In this document: piece after piece, positions 58,237-64,000 of the stretch
Layout of the letters: every line of letters begins with the position of its first letter
Position numbering within the stretch: position 1 is the first letter of the stretch
Assembly (NCBI GenBank): GCA_022836615.1
Contig: MU405227.1
Span: forward strand, 1 to 64,000
Direction: 5' to 3'
Origin: Annulohypoxylon bovei var. microspora
Taxonomy: Eukaryota; Ascomycota; Sordariomycetes; Xylariales; Hypoxylaceae
Length of the DNA: 64,000 bases
Made by a program: the position numbers and the translations under genes
The notes under the pieces: generated by a model
Told to the model about the DNA's origin: nothing
The model's input: the letters and a program-made list of their open reading frames with translations, nothing else
Databases searched by the model: none

Positions 58237-58844
58237 GCGAAGGGGAAGGGTTGGTTGGTTACCTACCTACCTAACCAGGCCCATCACGGAATCAAGGCGG
58301 TCGCGTTTACTCGGCTGAACCTACCCGATATCGCTTACAGTAACGACCACTTCCTACCAGAGGCCATTTATAAGCTCGTTTCATGTACATACTTGTTTTA
58401 CTAGCTCATATCTACAGCAATGTATATTAATCTCACAACAGCTTCCATGGTAGAAACCTATAAGGGGTAAAAACAGTTCCTCGACGACCCCTTAACTGGG
58501 TATTTTCTATAGCTGCAACGATGTCGGGTCCATGTTAGGGGGTTCCCTTGAACGAGGCTATCAACGGAGGTATCGCTAACCATGCTATCCGATACACCAT
58601 GTCTCGTCTAGATGCAAAATCTGATATGCTTTGGGGGATAAGCTTGGCCCCCAAATTTTAGCCAGTTTATTTATCGCCTGCATCCCTGACTCGGTGGTTT
58701 CAGCTCCATCCTTGTGTAGCATGAAGTCGTCAGTGTTTTACGTGGCTTTGCGAGCCTAATATGAATATTAACGACAACCCCATCTTTACTCTGGCATCTA
58801 AGAGGATCCTAGGCTCTTAAATTCTACTATTTTATATTCTAAAT
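58237..58844. other. Gene-free stretch
   Basis: About 610 bp between two plus-strand genes. A TACCTACCTACC tract follows the upstream stop codon (58260-58274). No gene or RNA was recognised. Confidence 0.5.
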
Positions 58845-60997
58845 ATGGACGGTTTCTTCGAAAATCTCAACTGCTCTATCATATGGGAGCACCAAGAACA
58901 TTGGACTCATGGCAATTTCCGTATCAATGGAACTCAAAGGCCAGAGAAAGATTACTCGGACATATCTGGAATCGGCGTAAGTCGACCTCTATTCCTGCTG
59001 TTGGGGAGACTTAAGTTTCAAACCATTTGGTCTTGATAGGTCACTATTGGCTTCGTAGTCACAGCACTATTCTGTGTCGTTTTTAGCATACTTCACTACC
59101 TCACGTCAGACCCAGAGGGCAATCCCTTCGACCAGCTGGTTTTAAACAATTTGCATTTCCCCGTTTCGTTATTAGCCAGAAAAAACCGCCTCCGGGCCTC
59201 TTTCGAAAAGGTGAACTGACATTATAGCATTTGATCAACTTCTGCTTACTTTATAATCCTAACAGGCTACTAAAGATTTGTCCGATGCCCAAAATCTTAT
59301 AGGTATTGCACTAATGCTTTCTGGGTTTTTCGTCCTCTTCGCTGGTACTGGTACGCTATCCACGTATCATTGGAGATACATAACCTCTTTGGCTACCCTC
59401 TCTTACTGCACCACCTTATCCGCTACGATTGTCATTCGCAGTCACTTACTACAGCATTTTTGGCGTCGCATTTGGAAATTATCTTTAATGGCGATATTAG
59501 TTCTACTCCTCGTAGTAGCAGGTATACCTATGAGCTTTCAGTATATAGGGTCCGATCCCCAATGGACGTACGCAGTTTGTGGCTTTTACTGGCAACGAAT
59601 GACGTCTTTCATAAAACACGGGCGAGACCAAGGCGGAGGTTCTTATTACTATGTTCTAGATCCAATGACTGCACAGACGTTACTGATTCTCAGCTTCCTT
59701 GCCCGAGTTGCGAAGCTCAGCAAGCATTGTCAAACGCTATTCATTCGCATGAAAAGGTTTATCAACTCCATATATTCTCATTTGCTCGGTTACTTTTTTT
59801 CAACCTCACAGAGGGCATATAAGCCCTGGCTAAAGCGTTACTGTATCTACGGATTACTCCTGCCACTATTGGCAGTTAGACTCACGGCGAGCATTTACGC
59901 AGATTTGGTAGCATCCGCGCTATTTGAGGTACCCTAGTCAATTTCTTACAATTTTTCTCTTATAATATTATACAGTAGTAACTAAAAATGACAGATCCTT
60001 TGCCTTGTCATATCAACACTTTGGATATCTGTCAATCTCTACGTTCTTCACTACTATGCATACACTGTCACTGGATGGGGTAATATAGATCTACAATGGA
60101 GCTTTGGTCAAGCGCTATCCTTGTTTCTCCTCATTGTTCCTCTATTTGGTTCGACAGGAAGATTTTTCTCTAGTTTCCACACTTCGAGATACCCTCGTAT
60201 GTACCTACCTACCTAATTAACACACTGACTCCTTTTCAATCATCGCCCTGTCCCGCCTTCACACACATAACACATGGCTCACTCGTCTATTAGCGAATAC
60301 ACTGTCGGCGGATTTGAATACTAGATCATCTAACTTAGAACAAGGCAACGAGATATTGCAGGAGTCTCTTAATTCCGACGAAGATTCTCAATTGGCAGCA
60401 CATGAGGACTCCAGCGATTCCCCGCAGATAATAGATCTTCCAATGGGCACTGATTCAATTCGAACAATACAACTTATTGTACCTAGATCGTTCTGTCTCT
60501 TGCAGTTTGTCTGGACGTGGTTCAGAATACAGTATATGCAGACACGAACAAGAGGTCTAGAATTCCTCTACGCGGAGCTCTACTGGAATGGATTTGCAAC
60601 CCTAATCATCCCACTTTGTTCAACATACTTCGTGATATTACTTGGCCTTAGCCTCGAGAACGTCGAACTGATAGACCCCCGTCGACGAGAACGACCAATT
60701 TGGCTATTTATATATTGGCTTACAAGCTCATTCGTCTTCACTTTCTATTTTCTATCGCCAGTCTGGTATGGAATCGCAACACACCCATCTTCAATCTCCT
60801 GGGGATTCTGGGAAAAGCTCTTCAGCTCGTACACTTCTGCTCAATACTGGAATGGACCTATCAGCAACTTAGTCATTACGATAATAGTTTTCGCTACATT
60901 TCAAGTTTTTTACGTCGTGATCAGTGTTACAAGTATCAAAGTGGACGAGAGGAGGCAAGAGCTGCGACTTGGAAATCTGGACACTGGAAGTGCCTAG
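58845..60997 (+). CDS. Polytopic membrane protein, fungal, function unknown
   Basis: Five exons (58845-58976, 59040-59210, 59266-59928, 59995-60196, 60294-60997) encode 623 residues. What looks like two adjacent genes is one: the segment from 60314 has no ATG, and the only AG that can act as acceptor after the 60197 donor (at 60293) joins it in phase. About eleven hydrophobic helices are visible, including VTIGFVVTALFCVVFSI, NLIGIALMLSGFFVLFAG, LSLMAILVLLLVVAG, LCLVISTLWISVNLYVL, IWLFIYWLTSSFVFTFYF and LVITIIVFATFQVFYVVI. A long acidic, Ser-rich loop lies between helices 8 and 9 (about 405-450). There is no recognised transporter signature. I regard it as a member of the large ascomycete family of multi-helix proteins of unknown function. 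The 97-bp last intron lacks a polypyrimidine tract near its acceptor. Confidence 0.7.
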
Positions 60998-61677
60998 GTT
61001 AAGTTGTATTATTTCAATTTTATGGAATTTGGAATAGCGTTTGCTGTAAGGGTATCCATTTTTGGCGCCAAATGTCTCAAGTCCTAAACATAAAAGTATG
61101 AAATACCCTGAGTTTACGAACGGATATTCTTGCGTTGAGAATGGAGCCCTAGCGATAGGAAAACTTTGAGAAGAAATTCTGCTGGAGCCCCCATTTCGAC
61201 ACAATATCTCTTCATAAACACAAGGGAAAACCACAGTAACGATGGGCGCTATCAGGGCAAGGATGTTGAAGTCGCAATCATAGATGTCGTCTAGATACAA
61301 AGGGGGGTTATCTACATATGTTCTTTGTTTCTTCAGCTCGGTAACTTTATAAGAAAACAAGGCATTAAAAGGGGAACGTCTGACGTAAGAAAGGGGAAGT
61401 TTCTTAGGGTAGTTGCAACCAGGTGTCAAACAAGTGGCAGCAGCTGGCATAAATTTGGAGAAGGAGGAGGGGCGGAATTGGAGAAGCTCATCGGCGATAT
61501 CGCTGCTGACCCTCTTTTTATTTTCGCCGTCTCTGTTTCACCGGATACGGAACGCAGCACATAATGACAATGCGATGACATAGGCATATGGTAATGCATC
61601 ATGTATTCCGACGCGTCGGCCTCTACTCTTCTCCTATCCACATAACTAAGACCGCGAATCCCATCTTCTGGCGCACA
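60998..61677. other. Gene-free stretch before FPGS
   Basis: About 680 bp between two plus-strand genes. The minus-strand frame at 60869-61450 overlaps the coding end of the previous gene and has no domain, so it is taken as chance. The final part should be the folylpolyglutamate synthase promoter. Confidence 0.5.
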
Positions 61678-63260
61678 ATGGCTTCGCAAAGCGGCAGAAC
61701 GTACAATGTGCGTTCACCCTCCAGGGCCATCTCTTACCTCCGAGCTGTCTCACGCCCGCGATGAAAGCTGACTAGAATATCCCTCAGGACGCCATCGACG
61801 CCCTCAACTCCCTCCAGACCCCGTATGCCATAGTCGAGGCTCGCCGGAAGGCTGGCATACGACCCGATGCGACCTCGATTGCCGAAATGCAGGCCTACCT
61901 GCAGCGCATCGGCTACGCACCCTCCGACCTCGACCGGCTGAACGTGCTACACGTCGCGGGAACAAAGGGTAAGGGGAGCACCTGCGCATTCGCCGCGTCC
62001 ATTCTCTCGCAGTATCAGAAGTCGCACGGCGTGCCACGAAAGATTGGATTGTTCACGAGCCCACACCTAATCGCCGTACGGGAGCGGATCAAGATCAATG
62101 GTGCTTCGGTCAGCGAGGATCTATTCGCACGCCATTTCTTCGAGGTTTGGGATAAGCTAGGAGAGGCAGAGGCAACTGAAGGCCCGAAGGTTCTGGAACC
62201 GGAACTTGGCATCCCAATGCCCCCGAGACCTGTTTACTCCCGCTATCTAACCCTTATGAGCTACCACTTGTTCCTCCAGGAGGGTATCGATGCTGCCGTG
62301 TACGAGACCGGAATTGGCGGCGAGTTCGACGCGACGAATATCGTGGAACACCCCGTCGTATCCGGTATCAGCACCCTTGGTGTAGATCATGTCTTTGCGC
62401 TTGGGGATACAGCGGAGAAGATTGCTTGGCACAAGGCCGGTATCATGAAAACAGGTAGTGCTGCTTTCACCATTGAGCAAGTGCCCGTAGCTACTCAAGT
62501 CTTACAAGATAGAGCTAAGGAAAAGGGGGTGTCTCTAAAGGTTCTAGAAGTCGATCCTAGACTAAAAGGTGTCAATGTTCGACCCGATGCGCTGTTCCAA
62601 AAGAAGAACGCCAGCTTAGGAATAGCCCTCGCAGAGACAGCACTAAAAAACATCGATCCCAGCTTCGCATCGGACTCGTCTACACTAAGTAAGGAGTTTG
62701 TTGATGGCATCGAGCAGGTTGTGTGGAGGGGCAGATGCGAAGTTAAGATAGAAGGACCCATTATCTGGCACGTGGACGGAGCGCATACTGTCGACAGTCT
62801 GAAAATGGCAACGAGATGGTTCGCAGGCGAATGTGCGAAGAGAACTGGCCCGAAAGCCTTGATATTCAACCAACAGGGGCGAGACGAGGCCGTCAACTTC
62901 CTCGAAGGCATGATCTCCACGCTCAAGACCCAAGGACAAGGCACATTCGAGCACGTGGTCTTCTGCTCGAACGTAACATACGCTGCTACAGGCTACAAGC
63001 GAGACTTCGTGAACTACCAGTATGACCCCGAAGCCATCAAGGCCCTCACCGCACAGCGTGCCTTCGCGGAGAAATGGTCCTCGCTAGACCCGTCTGCAAA
63101 GGTAGCCGTCGTGCCAACGATCGAAGAAGCGATCAATCACATCAGAGACCTTAGCAAGACTTCGTTGAACAAAGGGGAGACGGCTCAGGCATTCATCACG
63201 GGGAGCTTGCATCTGGTTGGTGGTGCTTTAGGCATAATAGAAGGCGCGGATTCCTTATAA
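61678..63260 (+). CDS. met7: Folylpolyglutamate synthase
   Basis: Two exons (61678-61707, 61788-63260) encode 500 residues. The first exon is only ten codons (MASQSGRTYN), joined in phase 0 to DAIDALNSLQTPYAIVEARR. The Mur-ligase fold is clear: the P-loop VLHVAGTKGKGST (about 65-76), FTSPHLIAVRERIKING, TGIGGEFDATN, LGVDHVFALGDTAEKIAWHKAGI and the C-terminal IIWHVDGAHTVDSL. The enzyme adds glutamates to folates, retaining them in cytosol and mitochondria and making them better cofactors for methionine and one-carbon metabolism. The 5' end is less certain than the rest: a mitochondrial form could start at an upstream ATG, but none in frame was found. Confidence 0.93.
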
Positions 63261-64000
63261 CCGGCAACGGTTTGAACGTTTTTTATAGGTGTCATGTTTC
63301 TAAACTGGGGGCGGCTCTGGATTCAACGCGGAATTAAAAAATACCCTGGATAGATAGGTCAGGATCTACGACGGCTCAACCCGTACAATAAGAATGATTT
63401 TCTACGAACTTCGTTTAAGGTCGTTTTTTGTTTACATATATTCATATGATATGTGTCGTGATTACCCCTTAGGAATTTAAGCTGCTTGTAAGATCGGCGT
63501 CTCGCCTGCCCAGTTGTTACTGAAATTGGCTTGTCTACTATCAATTTGAATCTAAATTAGAAAAGAGAGGTATAACCAGCAGTTAATTCGGGGTTAGGGT
63601 TAGGGGTCGAATAGGGGTTGCGGCTTAGATAAGCCGATAAGAACCGCAGCGCTCTATCGCGCCAGCTGCTAACTACAAACTGCCAGTCGACAGACACTTA
63701 CATCATATTTCTTCGGAGTTTCTGACAGGAAGCCATCCCTTCCAAGACTCCGAAAACCTCTCAAAGCGAAGTAATCCGCGCAGGATCGGGAACCACACGA
63801 ACCGTCCAATCATGAGACGGTAGCGTCGCTCGCTCAAATCCGTCGCCAAAGCCGGGATCGGGGCTCATCTCATGGCTCACTGCCGCTTGGCAGCTCTCCG
63901 AAGTTCACGTGCGTCTCGTCTGTACATACCATTACATCGGTGCTCGCCAGGCCTCGCAAATAGGAGCTCGTGTGCAAGATTCGAAAGGCCCTCTTTATCT
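63261..64000. other. Gene-free right edge
   Basis: No supportable gene. It includes the FPGS 3' flank and a two-unit TTAGGG tract at 63594-63606. The last 300 bp could be the flank of a gene outside the window. Confidence 0.5.
63594..63606 (+). repeat. Short interstitial telomere-type repeat
   Basis: TTAGGGTTAGGGG, two units of the standard filamentous-fungal telomere repeat, inside otherwise ordinary sequence. Two units can arise by chance or by break repair. Confidence 0.7.

Noticed and set aside
60314..60997. Separate 227-residue membrane protein gene.
   Set aside because: It starts at a TTG, not an ATG, and splices in phase to the upstream exon, so it is the last exon of the 58845-60997 gene.

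Overview
This is a 64-kb window of nuclear DNA from a filamentous ascomycete (Pezizomycotina, most likely a Sordariomycete; that placement is an inference from protein similarity and intron style). About twenty protein genes can be modelled. They have short GT-AG introns of roughly 45-150 bp, no operons, divergent or convergent neighbours and long untranslated flanks. Nearly all recognisable genes are conserved housekeeping genes. No secondary-metabolite cluster, virus, CRISPR array or bacterial-type system was seen.

Layout. 0.7-17.9 kb: a PHAF1/UPF0183 protein (-), a kinesin-5 (BimC/Eg5) motor (+), a protein of unknown function with an F-box-like stretch (+), a Gfd2/YDR514C-like DEDDh exonuclease (-), mitochondrial isoleucyl-tRNA synthetase (-) and an acidic nuclear-type protein of unknown function (+). 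17.9-32.6 kb: a gene desert of 14.7 kb holding only one plausible broken or read-through gene (28768-29292) and simple repeats. 32.6-44.6 kb: SAM37/Tom37 (+), PIG-U/GAB1 (-), NOP7/pescadillo (+), an Rrn9-like RNA polymerase I factor (+), a type II HAD dehalogenase (-) and an HSL-type esterase (-). 45-48.1 kb: three tandem tiny cysteine-containing genes (-), a short inverted-repeat element and a hypothetical protein (-). 48.6-63.3 kb: HRD3 (-), a WDR89-like WD40 protein (+), an FRG1-like protein (-), a 2OG-Fe(II) oxygenase (+), a DsbA-like thioredoxin-fold protein (+), a mitochondrial membrane protein (+), an eleven-helix membrane protein (+) and folylpolyglutamate synthase (+).

Shared themes. 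Several products serve ribosome production (NOP7, Rrn9-like, FRG1-like), the mitochondrion (SAM37, mitochondrial IleRS, the 57.3-kb membrane protein, possibly the DsbA-like protein) and the ER (HRD3, PIG-U). Nothing suggests they form one pathway. All exon models were built by hand from splice signals, reading phase and family conservation.

The less ordinary content is: the small tandem family beginning Met-Cys (45.6-46.6 kb); two diverged copies of a roughly 200-bp element with CACTGTA-type inverted termini; a same-frame amber codon splitting a well-formed ORF in the gene desert; and three introns that are multiples of three without stop codons, so unspliced mRNA would stay in frame.
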